Below are positions 1-9,451 of a DNA stretch of 64,000 nucleotides, in pieces. Both the position numbers and the translations under genes were made by a program. Within the stretch, counting starts at the first letter, position 1. Every line of letters starts with the position of its first letter. This stretch comes from Alphaproteobacteria bacterium (GTDB lineage: Bacteria; Pseudomonadota; Alphaproteobacteria; UBA9655). The stretch is taken from contig JAGONT010000006.1 in assembly GCA_017992885.1 (NCBI GenBank), positions 24,799 to 88,798 on the forward strand, written 5' to 3'. The notes beneath the pieces are model-generated. The model made no database searches. It was not told the origin of the DNA and saw only the letters and a list, made by a program, of their open reading frames with translations.

Positions 1-297
1 ATTTACACAAAGATTAGAATGAGCCACATAGCTGAGACCAACAGCAGCAGAGACACGGGAGAGTTCTTCCATCGCAATAACATGTTCAAGATATCCCATA
101 CCAGCCCCACCATCCTTGGCTTCAACTGTAATGCCAAGGAGACCTAAAGCTCCTAGTTTAGGCCAAAGATCTCTTGGAAATTCATCCTTATGATCTATCT
201 CTTGCGCACGCGGGGCCACTTCTTTGAGGGCAAAGTTACGAACAGTTTCACGCACAGCGTCAGGCACCTCCCCTAAGAGTAATGGTAAGCTTTGCAC
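1..297 (-). CDS. ivd: Isovaleryl-CoA dehydrogenase, N-terminal part (runs off the window)
   Basis: The 99 visible codons match the N-terminus of the acyl-CoA dehydrogenase family, closest to isovaleryl-CoA dehydrogenase. Visible landmarks are LWPKLGALGLLGITV, a GGAGMGYLEH segment and GLSYVAHSNLCVN, the IVD signature before the FAD-domain helices. The enzyme oxidises isovaleryl-CoA in leucine breakdown and passes electrons to ETF. I chose a GTG start at 297 because an AGGGGAG ribosome-binding site lies 5-6 bases upstream; the nearby ATG is in another frame and soon stops. The catalytic base and the rest of the protein lie outside the window. Another short-chain acyl-CoA dehydrogenase is possible but less likely. 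Confidence 0.9.
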   Translation of the reverse strand, partial: MQSLPLLLGEVPDAVRETVRNFALKEVAPRAQEIDHKDEFPRDLWPKLGALGLLGITVEAKDGGAGMGYLEHVIAMEELSRVSAAVGLSYVAHSNLCVN

Positions 298-483
298 ATT
301 TTCTCCCCTGTCAAATTCATTTTTTTGGTAGGTGCTTTTTAATAAGTATGCCAGAAATAAGAAGGAAAGACCAAAGATTTTGATGATATGGCCGAAGATG
401 AAAAGGGCTACTTATCAAAAAAACATTGAAATATTCAAAAAATGAAATATATAATGACATATTCTTCATGAGAGTGTGTTCAA

Positions 484-1629
484 ATGCTAAGATTATTTAT
501 TTTTATTATATGCTTTTCTTTTTCATCTCCCTTATGGGCCGTTTTTAAAAGTTATACCGGTGAAGAGGATGTGTGGACAGGAAATTCTTCTGTGTTTCAT
601 CAAAAACTTAAGACTGGTCAATTAACGGAAGAGGCTGTTGAATATGGTATAAACCATCTTCCAATCTTCACATCAAGTACCCTTAAAGCAAAGGAATTAG
701 CTTTGGATTCCGAGGGGGCCGCTTTCACAGAACAACTTTTCTGCCTCACAGCTATAAAGGATAGTGACGAAAGAGACTATATTTTAAAAGTTCATGAGCA
801 TGACATTCCTCTTGAAAAGCTAAATAGAGTTAAAAATTCGCCGCTTGCACAACTTGATTTAGATAACGAAACTCTCTCTCTAATGCTTCCGCGCATCGCC
901 TTTGATGTTTGGAGTGGTCACTACGAAGATGAAGTTGGAGGAAAGCATTATTTTTCTCTTTTTAAGAAAGCTCCAGGTATTTCCTTCGAGCAATTATTAG
1001 ATGAAAAGTTTTTTACAGACCCCGCTGCTTCCTCTCCCGAAAAATTGAGCCCTTATTTTGAATCTTGGGGAAAAACCCTTGGCTCTCTCCATTATCACTT
1101 TATCGATCCCGAAACTCTGAACGGACTGTTTCAAGACATCAAAACGTTTGCTATTCATAAGGATCTTCAAAATGAAAATTTTTTTTATGATGAAAAAACG
1201 AATACTTTTATCCTTATCGATTATGAGGATTTTGCGGAAAGTCTAGAGGAACCTAAACCTCTTCAAGCTGAATTTACCTTGTCACTACCGGCGAATAGTT
1301 TCTTTCAGGCGCTAATTTTTGAAAAATTTGCGCCATTTCTCCCTGCTACAGCCGCTTTTATCAGAGGGTACAGTTCCGTTTGGCCGGATTGTTCTCGAGC
1401 AAAAAACTACATATTATTTTGCTTAAATAATTTTATAGAGCAAAGTTTGAAAGAGTCTGCAAATCCCACTCCAAACGAGAATGATGACTCCTTTAGTGAA
1501 GAAGATGAATTGGGGCCCATGTCTAAATTTTTTGATAGAGCTATCTATGATGTACAGTTTAGCAACCTTAAAGAACTCCTTAAGATAGATAAATCTGAGG
1601 GTCCCAGCTCTTCCGGGAGCTTGGAATAG
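484..1629 (+). CDS. Exported protein with APH/kinase-like catalytic loop
   Basis: This is a 381-residue protein with a clear N-terminal signal peptide (hydrophobic residues 2-18, SSPLWA before the likely cleavage), so it should leave the cytoplasm. Residues 225-232 read HKDLQNEN and are followed by ILIDYED with Asp246. This is the H-x-D-x4-N catalytic loop plus metal-binding Asp of aminoglycoside phosphotransferase/choline-kinase folds, with Asp to Asn spacing 5 and Asp to Asp spacing 19. A PRIAFDVWSGHY segment and a hydrophobic GISFEQLL stretch could belong to the N-lobe hinge. The C-terminus is acidic and ends in a Ser/Gly-rich tail. Function is unknown; phosphorylation of a periplasmic or host target is inference. 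The neighbouring 744-residue protein at 3295-5529 has the same loop with the same spacing. Confidence 0.7.
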   Translation: MLRLFIFIICFSFSSPLWAVFKSYTGEEDVWTGNSSVFHQKLKTGQLTEEAVEYGINHLPIFTSSTLKAKELALDSEGAAFTEQLFCLTAIKDSDERDYILKVHEHDIPLEKLNRVKNSPLAQLDLDNETLSLMLPRIAFDVWSGHYEDEVGGKHYFSLFKKAPGISFEQLLDEKFFTDPAASSPEKLSPYFESWGKTLGSLHYHFIDPETLNGLFQDIKTFAIHKDLQNENFFYDEKTNTFILIDYEDFAESLEEPKPLQAEFTLSLPANSFFQALIFEKFAPFLPATAAFIRGYSSVWPDCSRAKNYILFCLNNFIEQSLKESANPTPNENDDSFSEEDELGPMSKFFDRAIYDVQFSNLKELLKIDKSEGPSSSGSLE

Positions 1630-1737
1630 AAAACTAAAAATCCCCCTCTTTCCCCAAGAGCCCCTATCTAAAAGTTTCGTTTCCTTTCTTGTCCGTGGTA
1701 TACTTTCGAAAAATTTGGACCAGGTCATCAATCTCTC

Positions 1738-3189
1738 ATGATTCAAGGACGGTTTGTTGTTTTCATCCTCGGCATTTTTTTAAGTATTTTGTCTGTTGCC
1801 ATGGCTATTCCCGCCTTGATGGATCTTCTGTATCGAGATCCTGATTGGGTATATTTTGCTGAATCAGCGACGATTACGGGATTTGTAGGAATCTTGCTCG
1901 CTCTTGGTTTTCGGTCTGAAGAGGAACCTATCTTTGAAGTGAGAGAAACTTTTATTTTAACGGTTTCCAGTTGGGTGACGATTTCAGTTTTTGCCTCTCT
2001 TCCGTTTATTCTTTCAAGTGCAGCTCCAACGTTCACAGATGCTTTTTTTGAAGCTATTTCTGGCCTAACAACGACAGGAGCGACTGTTTTCAAAGATCTT
2101 GATTATGCCCCACCAGGAATCTTATTGTGGCGAGCTCTTTTGCAATGGCTTGGCGGAATCGGGATCGTTGTCATGGCGCTGACCATTTTACCTGCTCTTA
2201 AAATTGGTGGAATGCAGTTATTTAGAAGCGAATTTTCTGATCGTTCAGAAAAATACTTTCCTCGAGTTTCTCAAATTAGCTCCGCTATTCTTTCAACCTA
2301 TCTTTTAATGTCCGCTCTTTGTGGCGTGGCGTATTGGTTGGCAGGAATGACACCGTTTCAAGCCATTTGTTTGATGATGTCCACAGTTTCAACGGCAGGA
2401 TTTGCGACATCAGATCTTTCCTTAGGCTATTTTGATGACATATGGATAGAAAGTATTGCTATTATTTTTATGATTATGGGAAGCGTTACCTTACTTCTTT
2501 TTACCCGCCTTTTACACGGAGATCCCAAACCTCTTTTGCGTGATTCACAAGTTCGTGTTTATTTTTCTTTGATAGCTATAGCCTCAGCGCTTATGGCGAT
2601 GTGGCTATGGTGGACGGATCAATACAACTTTTTTAATGCCTTACGCTATGGAACTTTTGCTGTTGTTTCCATTGCTTCAACAACAGGCTTTACAACAGCT
2701 GATTTTAACACCTGGGGAAGCTTTACCCTGATTTTTCTTTTTCTGCTGATGTTTGTGGGAGGATGTACAGGATCAACAGCAGGAGGCATTAAAATTTTCC
2801 GTTATCAAATTCTTTTTAAAGCGGCAAAACAACAGATTTTACAGCTCCGACGTCCTCATGGTGTCTTTGTTCCCCTTTATAATGATCAAAGATTGAAGGA
2901 AGCGGACTTCATGTCAGTCTTAGCTTTTTTCGCCCTTTATATTTTTTGTTATGCAGCCTTAGCCTTAAGTTTTGCTGTTTGTGGGCTTGACGTTATTTCA
3001 AGCCTTTCTGGAAGTGCAACTATTTTAGGAAATGTAGGGCCAGGTTTGGGACCTCAAATTGGTCCCTCGAGTAATTTTGGAACCCTTTCAGAGACGGCTA
3101 AATGGTTTACAATATTTGGTATGCTGTTGGGGCGTTTAGAACTTTTAACCTTGTTAATCCTTTTTACACCTAATTTTTGGCGGACTTAA
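1738..3189 (+). CDS. trkH: Trk-type potassium uptake protein TrkH
   Basis: This 483-residue inner-membrane protein is the K+-translocating subunit of the Trk system. It has about ten hydrophobic segments and four pore-loop (P-loop/selectivity) repeats: SGLTTTGATVF, STVSTAGFATSD, ASTTGFTTADF, and GNVGPGLGPQIGP near the C-terminus. The GGCTGSTAGGIKIFR segment and the C-terminal FGMLLGRLELLT are typical of TrkH/KtrB proteins, and the length fits the family. The NAD-binding partner TrkA is not in the window, so its gene must lie elsewhere. The gene stands alone, following the exported kinase-like gene by 108 bases. Confidence 0.95.
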   Translation: MIQGRFVVFILGIFLSILSVAMAIPALMDLLYRDPDWVYFAESATITGFVGILLALGFRSEEEPIFEVRETFILTVSSWVTISVFASLPFILSSAAPTFTDAFFEAISGLTTTGATVFKDLDYAPPGILLWRALLQWLGGIGIVVMALTILPALKIGGMQLFRSEFSDRSEKYFPRVSQISSAILSTYLLMSALCGVAYWLAGMTPFQAICLMMSTVSTAGFATSDLSLGYFDDIWIESIAIIFMIMGSVTLLLFTRLLHGDPKPLLRDSQVRVYFSLIAIASALMAMWLWWTDQYNFFNALRYGTFAVVSIASTTGFTTADFNTWGSFTLIFLFLLMFVGGCTGSTAGGIKIFRYQILFKAAKQQILQLRRPHGVFVPLYNDQRLKEADFMSVLAFFALYIFCYAALALSFAVCGLDVISSLSGSATILGNVGPGLGPQIGPSSNFGTLSETAKWFTIFGMLLGRLELLTLLILFTPNFWRT

Positions 3190-3294
3190 AAATTGCACCG
3201 CTCTGTCCTTACTGGACGCTGAAGAACTCGATCCTTCGACTCCGTTTGCGAAGCTCTCTAAACATCACCCCAACATCTCTTGATTTAAGAGTTA

Positions 3295-5529
3295 TTAGAA
3301 AGATTTCTCCATTTTATTTAACATCCAATTATAAGTGTCATTAATATACTGCTCTAATAATGGTTGAATTTTCTGATTAGGATCTATCCAGGCATTACTT
3401 TTTATGCCTTCTAAAAAACCTTCTTTCATTTTAGTCAATAAAAGAAATTTCTTTTGTATGTCATTTTTATGGTCTTCATATCCAAAATTCCGCTTAAGAT
3501 AAAAGAAAGGCGATACATGTGCACTTTCTTGACCATGGTTAAATAATTTACTTAAATCACGCCCTAAATGATCAATAGGTTGTTTGCTTATTGAGCTTGT
3601 ATCTATCATCCAAACCTTACGAGCTTTTCTATCGTAAAAAATATTTTCTAAATGAGCATCACCGTGCACAACCACTCCATCCATATCAGTATATTTTGCA
3701 TAAAAATTTCCTAATTGCAGACCAATATCATATGCATGTGAGAGTAATTCTGCTATGTCAGAGTCTAAATGAAAAAATCGATGTAATGATTCCCCTTCGG
3801 CTTTATCCAAAAGAATAATAGGAACTTTTTCTACTTTTATAGATCCTCTATATTGCATTATTATAGGAAGGTTTTCTGATTTTGCAATTTCATTATGCTG
3901 AGATACAAAACTATAAAGGTTCTTGAGCTTTCTTATTTCAGGCGTTGCATTAGATATGTGTGTATGATGCTTACCAATTATTTTACCATCATTATTCTGT
4001 TCGAAAAAATAAATATCCCCCGACTCAACCATTTGTTTTTTGACGTTATCGACATCAGGTAAGTGTGGCTTTTTCTTTCCTAATTTCTTTGCTTGTTTTT
4101 CCCTGTATAAATCAATTAAACTATTATTTCTTAAAGAAGTATTGCTGATATAATTATTTGAAAATGGAAATTTTACTTCTTTTGGGCTCGGCATGCTTAA
4201 TAATACAGCATTGTTATTCTGCGAATCAGAGGCTGCAACACTTAATGGGGAAGGAATTTCAGTCATCACTACCGTTCGGAAAGCTGAGTCTTCCTTTTCT
4301 TCAGTTAATGCTTGAGGAGGTTCGATAGGGAATGAAGACAAAACAGGAGTTGAAGACGCCGCATGCGAGGAAGGCGCAACATAAAGTAAAGAAAAAGCTT
4401 GAGGGTTCATATTCGTAATTAGGCTTGAATCGAGAGGAAATTCTTGCGTAATAAAGCTTTTTGATGGCTTAAGATCCATAGGAGTTTGGAAGCCCTTCGT
4501 CCTTACATCGAACATCTTAATCTTTGCTCCTGGAGCAGAACGGTGCGTTACAGACAACCTATAATCAGAGTTGATTTGCACTAACTCATTGGGGAGCTTA
4601 AAACTAAGTGTTGCATGCTTATTGATGGCGTTTAAGTTATCTCCAGCTGTTCGAAAATAGTGTGTTGGTTCGTGAGCTTTTGACCATTGGTTTGTCTTAA
4701 TATCTCCTGGATCTTTTTCTGGGGCATACACATGAACTCCTAGTTGCGATTCACTTGTCGCATCGCCCAAGATCACCTGTTTTATAGTCGCTCCATTAGA
4801 CTTCAGCGTAAAAGAATGAATATCGCTTTTACCATTTATAAAGCTGAGGTATGAAGTTTCCTTCGCCAGCGACTCCTCTGGACCCCTTGCTCCACCGAGC
4901 ATAGCTTCTACATGCCACTCTTTAAGATCAAACGTTGTATCTATAAACTCTGAAGATTGAGGTAATTTCTGAAGGTTAATGTAACTCTTAGTACCCGGAT
5001 CGTAAAGTCTTACAAGGGGCCCTGTCTCCTTGGTGCGATGATTAACAATAAGTTCATAAGCTGCATCTTGTTGTATGTCTTTATTCAATAATTTAAAAGA
5101 AACCGCTGAATGAGCAATCCTAGCGTTAGGATTATCACCCGCTACTCGATAGGTCTTATCATGCTGACTTGTTGACCAAGTATTTACATCTCCATCCGTT
5201 TCTGGACCATACACATGAACTCCTAATTGCGACTCACTTACTGGATTACCCATATTTAACTGCCATATGGGATCCCATCCTCCTTCAGGAGACCGCATTT
5301 CAATCTCAACAAATTCAATATCACTCGAACCCGTAAATCCTATACGAGAAGCAAGGGGGGTGAATTGTTGATCACCGGATCCCCGTGTTATTTTACGGGA
5401 CATTCTGGGCGTGATCCCTTCGCTCTCGGAACCGTTCATAGCGAAAGCTGAAACAGAAGAGAGAGCCATAAGCGTCACTGCCGCTAAATTTTTTATAAAT
5501 TTGGGAAACCCAGGAACTGAAACACTCAT
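3295..5529 (-). CDS. Exported protein: tandem beta-type repeats fused to a kinase-like domain
   Basis: This is a 744-residue protein with a signal peptide (hydrophobic core about residues 14-27, SAFA before cleavage). It contains two related repeats, about residues 72-207 and 238-370, that share SESQLGVHVYGP/SESQLGVHVYAP, a W-S dipeptide, a Y/F-R-x-A-GDN motif and F-x-LKEW/F-PLDSS endings. A Ser/Pro-rich linker follows, then a C-terminal domain with HGDAHLEN (His622, Asp624, Asn629) and VWMID (Asp643), the catalytic loop and metal Asp of APH-like kinases. The ATG at 5529 has an AGGTG ribosome-binding site 6 bases upstream; a GTG three codons earlier is the alternative. The repeats look like binding modules. 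Function, substrate and destination (periplasm or host) are unknown; an effector role is inference. Confidence 0.75.
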   Translation of the reverse strand: MSVSVPGFPKFIKNLAAVTLMALSSVSAFAMNGSESEGITPRMSRKITRGSGDQQFTPLASRIGFTGSSDIEFVEIEMRSPEGGWDPIWQLNMGNPVSESQLGVHVYGPETDGDVNTWSTSQHDKTYRVAGDNPNARIAHSAVSFKLLNKDIQQDAAYELIVNHRTKETGPLVRLYDPGTKSYINLQKLPQSSEFIDTTFDLKEWHVEAMLGGARGPEESLAKETSYLSFINGKSDIHSFTLKSNGATIKQVILGDATSESQLGVHVYAPEKDPGDIKTNQWSKAHEPTHYFRTAGDNLNAINKHATLSFKLPNELVQINSDYRLSVTHRSAPGAKIKMFDVRTKGFQTPMDLKPSKSFITQEFPLDSSLITNMNPQAFSLLYVAPSSHAASSTPVLSSFPIEPPQALTEEKEDSAFRTVVMTEIPSPLSVAASDSQNNNAVLLSMPSPKEVKFPFSNNYISNTSLRNNSLIDLYREKQAKKLGKKKPHLPDVDNVKKQMVESGDIYFFEQNNDGKIIGKHHTHISNATPEIRKLKNLYSFVSQHNEIAKSENLPIIMQYRGSIKVEKVPIILLDKAEGESLHRFFHLDSDIAELLSHAYDIGLQLGNFYAKYTDMDGVVVHGDAHLENIFYDRKARKVWMIDTSSISKQPIDHLGRDLSKLFNHGQESAHVSPFFYLKRNFGYEDHKNDIQKKFLLLTKMKEGFLEGIKSNAWIDPNQKIQPLLEQYINDTYNWMLNKMEKSF

Positions 5530-5965
5530 AATACTCACCTACGAAAAAACTTATCTATACATAAATTAACATTAACATAGAAAATAAATATTGTCAATGC
5601 ATAACATAAATATGTCGCATATCCATAATATAATTGAGTCAGTTAGTAAGTACAAGAATTGACCAATCAGAGGTTATCTTCGAAAGCAGAAAGTCATGCA
5701 GAAAAAAAGGTCAAAGAAAAGGTGCTGAGGGGAGAGTATATAGGAACAAACTCCCCTTAAGAATTGCTACTTAGTAAAAATTACATTCAATCTCAATATG
5801 TGTTGGGTTAAATTAATCTTACAAACGCACTTGAACACTTAAGCTTATTCTTATACCTTACAGCAATTAGGGTGGTACCTTTTAACCTCTAATGAAAAAA
5901 AGAAAAAGCAACAATAAAAAGTATACATACTCATAAGAATTAAAGGCTAAAGGAACGACCTGTTA
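5530..5965. other. Divergent intergenic region, no gene found
   Basis: The 436 AT-rich bases lie between two divergent genes, so both promoters should be here, but I cannot assign either with confidence. A 7-bp GC-rich inverted repeat (AGGGGAG at 5728-5734 with CTCCCCT at 5751-5757, 16-base loop) is present without a T-run. No open reading frame with a ribosome-binding site was found. Confidence 0.5.
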
Positions 5966-6934
5966 ATGAACAAAAAAATATTTAATCTTCACAATTTCTT
6001 TATTGTTGCTAGCATTATTGGAATTATAGGAGGTCTTTATATTTTTAATTTTTATCAAAAATCTTTCCATCCATCTAAATCTCCGTCACCTACCTCCGAT
6101 TCACCTTTCGAGGAGTCCATTATTGGAGTCGGTATTATTGAACCGGCCAGTGGAAATATTAAAGTGGGAACCTTGGTTGGCTCAACCGTTAATCAAGTTT
6201 TTGTTAAAAGAGGCCAGGCTGTTCTTAAGGGGCAACCCCTTTTCAATCTCAATGCTCAACAAGCAGATGCAGATCTTAAAGCAAAACAAATGATTGTCAA
6301 AGTTGCACAAACAGGGTTAAGGCAAGCAGAAGTCGCTTTAAAATTTGCAGAAGATGAGATGAATATTGTAAACCAGCTTAAAGATAAAAGAGGCGTTACG
6401 AAAGAAGAAATCATAACACGTCAAAATAACTTCTTATCAGCACAAATAGGTGTTGAAAATGCTCAAGCCAACATTTTAGCCGCAGAAGCGCAAGCTGTAG
6501 AGTCAAAAATCATTCTTGACTCTTATACTATACCCGCTCCAATCGATGGTGAAGTCCTCCAAATTAATATTCGCCCAGGTGAATATGCATCTGCAGAAAC
6601 ACTCTCCACCCCCTTAATGGTAATGGGTGATGTAAGTCGATACCATATCCGTTTAGACATAGAAGAGAAAAATGCTTGGAGCTTAAAAAAGGAGGCCGCT
6701 GCCATTGCTATAATACCTGGCCACCCTAAAATTCAAGTAAACCTTAAGTTTGAATATATAGAACCTACTATAATCTCTTCAAGCTCACTAAAGAGTGACG
6801 ATACGCATGCTCTACAAGTCGTCTATAGTTTTGATCCTAAAAAAGTTGCACATGCTTTTTTAGGTCAAGCTATTAAAGTTTATATTCAGGTTGATAGTTT
6901 AACTCCCTCTGTAAAAAAATCTGTTTCACAATGA
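5966..6934 (+). CDS. HlyD-family periplasmic adaptor (membrane fusion protein)
   Basis: This 322-residue protein has one N-terminal transmembrane anchor (about residues 12-29). A biotinyl-lipoyl-like half follows (GIIEPASGNIKVGTLV..VNQVFVKRGQAVLKGQPLF), then a long coiled coil rich in Ala/Gln/Glu, then the second lipoyl half with APIDGEVLQINIRPGEYA and a beta-barrel region. This is the order of adaptors that bridge an inner-membrane pump to a TolC-like channel. Its stop overlaps the start of the outer-membrane channel gene (ATGA), so the two are translated together. No RND, ABC or MFS pump gene is adjacent, so the substrate cannot be inferred. Confidence 0.85.
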   Translation: MNKKIFNLHNFFIVASIIGIIGGLYIFNFYQKSFHPSKSPSPTSDSPFEESIIGVGIIEPASGNIKVGTLVGSTVNQVFVKRGQAVLKGQPLFNLNAQQADADLKAKQMIVKVAQTGLRQAEVALKFAEDEMNIVNQLKDKRGVTKEEIITRQNNFLSAQIGVENAQANILAAEAQAVESKIILDSYTIPAPIDGEVLQINIRPGEYASAETLSTPLMVMGDVSRYHIRLDIEEKNAWSLKKEAAAIAIIPGHPKIQVNLKFEYIEPTIISSSSLKSDDTHALQVVYSFDPKKVAHAFLGQAIKVYIQVDSLTPSVKKSVSQ

Positions 6935-8463
6935 AAAAAATACTTATTCTTTTTTTGTCTTTATTGCCTTCCGCATGCAGAGTCGGACCCGATTATGAGA
7001 AGCCCTCTATGGAAGTTCCTGAAAAATGGGAAAATGCTCCGCCTCAAGATAAAAATAAAAACCGTGATATTTTATCAGAAGTTGTTTGGTGGAAAAATTA
7101 TAATGATCCTATACTCACCCATTTGATAGAGGAAACTATAAAATCAAACCATGATTTAAAAACGGCATTTGCGCAAATTTTCCAAGCACGTGCATCGCTC
7201 CTTGGTGCAGAAGCAGCCTTTTCCCCTAATGTTGATGGCGTGGGTTCATACAATAATAATGAAAACAGTCTTACAACAAACACGACTTCAAACATATCCA
7301 GTATTTCTCCTAATATTCCCCCCATTTTTCAAACACCTGGGCTTGGCCAGCCCCGCTTTTTTAACATCTTCAATCTAGGGTTATCCGTAAACTGGGAAAT
7401 TGATTTATTTGGTCGATTGCAACGTGGAATCGAATCAGCAGAAGCTAGCGTAGAGTCTCAGGTGGAAGATATGCATAGCTTAATGCTTAGCTTAATTGCA
7501 GAGACTGCTGTCAATTATATCACTCTTCGTGGCCGACAAAAATTAATAGAAATTCAAAAAAAAACTGTTGAAAATTGGGATTTTATTTGTAAATTAAATG
7601 AAGATCTTTTAAGTACGGGATTGATTACTGAAATTGACTTGAATCAAGCAAAAGCTGATCGAAATCAAGTAGAAGCTTACATCTCTGTTTTTGAAACAGA
7701 TATCAAGGTTGCGATTCATCATCTGTCTATTTTAACGGGACGACCTCCAGCTTATTTTTATAAACTTTTATTACCCGTTAAGCCTATTCCTCAGCTTCCA
7801 TCTGAAATCTTTGCAGGACTTCCTTGTGAGCTTCTTCTTCGCCGACCCGACATCCGTGAAGCTGAACGAACTTTAGCTGCGTCAACAGCCCAAATCGGAG
7901 TTGCTATTGGAGATCTTTTTCCTAATATAAGTTTGACAGGAACACCTGGATTTCAAAGTAATTTTATAAGAAACTTCATCAATCCTCGTAGTTTGTACTA
8001 TACAATAGGGCCTCAATTTTCCTGGGGCATTATCGATTTTGGTCAAGTAAGATCAAATATTTATCAAGCAATAAGTGCAAAAGATCAAAACTATCATCAA
8101 TATATAAGTACAATTTTAAAAGCTCTCGAAGATGTAGAAAATTCTCTTGTGACTTATGCTAATGAAGCAAAGCGCTATGCAATATTACAAGAATCTTATA
8201 ATTTTAGCGATAAGGCGTTAGAATTGAGTAAGCTGCGTTTTAATGCTGGCTTGCTTAATTATATTACCGTACTTCAAAATGAAATTGACTTACAAGAAGA
8301 TGCACTTATTATGGTGCAAAGTCAAACTTCTCTCGCCATTGATTCTGTTCTTCTTTACAAATCACTAGGCGGAGGGTGGCAAGTCGATCAAACAGCTTGG
8401 ACTCAAAAAGAGCCCATTACATTTCTACCCTATAAAGCACCAAGTTTTACACCTTTTCCATAG
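6931..8463 (+). CDS. Outer membrane efflux lipoprotein, OprM/NodT type
   Basis: The 510-residue protein begins with a lipoprotein signal (lipobox LPSAC, Cys16), then CRVGPDYEKPSMEVPEKW, the classic start of NodT/OprM-family channels. It carries the two homologous halves of TolC-like proteins, with LRRPDIREAERTLAASTAQIGVAIGDLFPNISLTG marking the second half. It forms the outer-membrane exit duct and periplasmic tunnel of a tripartite exporter. It overlaps the adaptor gene by 4 bases, and its 3' end overlaps the convergent gap gene by 17 bases. The pump partner is not in the window. Confidence 0.92.
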   Translation: MKKILILFLSLLPSACRVGPDYEKPSMEVPEKWENAPPQDKNKNRDILSEVVWWKNYNDPILTHLIEETIKSNHDLKTAFAQIFQARASLLGAEAAFSPNVDGVGSYNNNENSLTTNTTSNISSISPNIPPIFQTPGLGQPRFFNIFNLGLSVNWEIDLFGRLQRGIESAEASVESQVEDMHSLMLSLIAETAVNYITLRGRQKLIEIQKKTVENWDFICKLNEDLLSTGLITEIDLNQAKADRNQVEAYISVFETDIKVAIHHLSILTGRPPAYFYKLLLPVKPIPQLPSEIFAGLPCELLLRRPDIREAERTLAASTAQIGVAIGDLFPNISLTGTPGFQSNFIRNFINPRSLYYTIGPQFSWGIIDFGQVRSNIYQAISAKDQNYHQYISTILKALEDVENSLVTYANEAKRYAILQESYNFSDKALELSKLRFNAGLLNYITVLQNEIDLQEDALIMVQSQTSLAIDSVLLYKSLGGGWQVDQTAWTQKEPITFLPYKAPSFTPFP

Positions 8464-9451
8464 CAACGGCCGTGTCAGCCATACGGTTGGAAAAGCCCCA
8501 TTCATTATCATACCATGATAAAACCCGGCAGAATTTTCCTTCTATAACATGCGTTTCTTTTAAATCAAAAATAGAACTCGCGGAATCATGATTAAAATCA
8601 ATGGAAACGAGAGGCGCATCGTTAATGGTGAGAATGCCCCTTAATTCACCCTCTGCGGCTTGCGCTATTTCCTTATTAATTTCATCTTTAGAAGTGGGGC
8701 GTTTTGACACAAACTTAAAATCTATCAGGGATACATTGGGCGTAGGTACACGAACAGCAGTTCCATCCAGCTTTCCTGCTAATTCAGGCAATACTAATCC
8801 TACAGCTTTAGCTGCACCCGTTGAAGCGGGGATGAGGGAAAGAGCAGCCGCTCTTGCCCGACGCAAGTCCTTATGAAGCGTATCTACAAGGCGCTGATCG
8901 CCGGTGTAAGAATGGATGGTGGTCATAAACCCATGCTCAATGCCGATCGCTTTATGAAGAATATATGCGACTGGAGCCAAGCAATTAGTTGTGCAAGAAG
9001 CGTTTGAAACAACTTTATGGTTTGGTTTGAGCTCATTATGATTCACACCCCACACAACAGTTAAATCTGCTCCTTCAGCAGGAGCAGAAATAAGAACTTT
9101 TTTGGCTCCTGCACTTAAGTGTGCGGCTGCGTCTTCTCGCTTTGTAAAGCGGCCAGAACATTCCATCGCGACATCAACATCCAATTCTTTCCAAGGCAAA
9201 ACCATTGGATTAGGAATGGAAAAAACTTTAATGAAGTGATTATTAATTTTAAGCCCCTCATCCTGAATTTCCACCGTACCCGGGAAAGGTCCGTGAACCG
9301 AATCATACTTAAAAAGATGGGCACTCTCTGCAATAGACCCTAAGTCATTAATAGCAATGACTTCAATATCTGAGCGGCGACTCTCAAATATAGCTCTTAA
9401 AATAAGGCGCCCAATACGACCAAATCCATTAATAGAAACCTTACAGACCAT
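8447..9451 (-). CDS. gap: Glyceraldehyde-3-phosphate dehydrogenase (type I)
   Basis: The enzyme makes 1,3-bisphosphoglycerate from glyceraldehyde-3-phosphate with NAD. NGFGRIGRLILRA (NAD fold), SNASCTTNCLAP (catalytic Cys), and the C-terminal WYDNEWGFSNRM are all present, and the 334-residue length is normal. The ATG at 9451 has AGGAG five bases upstream; an open frame continues upstream but lies inside tkt and is not part of the protein. The start codon lies inside the tkt stop region, so the two are translationally coupled. A pgk gene, often third in this operon, is absent; the 3' end runs into the convergent efflux gene. Confidence 0.97.
   Translation of the reverse strand: MVCKVSINGFGRIGRLILRAIFESRRSDIEVIAINDLGSIAESAHLFKYDSVHGPFPGTVEIQDEGLKINNHFIKVFSIPNPMVLPWKELDVDVAMECSGRFTKREDAAAHLSAGAKKVLISAPAEGADLTVVWGVNHNELKPNHKVVSNASCTTNCLAPVAYILHKAIGIEHGFMTTIHSYTGDQRLVDTLHKDLRRARAAALSLIPASTGAAKAVGLVLPELAGKLDGTAVRVPTPNVSLIDFKFVSKRPTSKDEINKEIAQAAEGELRGILTINDAPLVSIDFNHDSASSIFDLKETHVIEGKFCRVLSWYDNEWGFSNRMADTAVAMEKV

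Noticed and set aside
5728..5757. GC-rich 7-bp inverted repeat as a terminator
   Set aside because: The loop is 16 bases and no T-run follows; it is also upstream of both divergent genes.
5869..5879. AGGGTGGTACC resembling the T-box antiterminator motif upstream of the efflux adaptor
   Set aside because: The conserved CGCG after ACC is missing, no specifier stem or terminator is seen, T-boxes are not expected in Alphaproteobacteria, and efflux genes are not usual targets.
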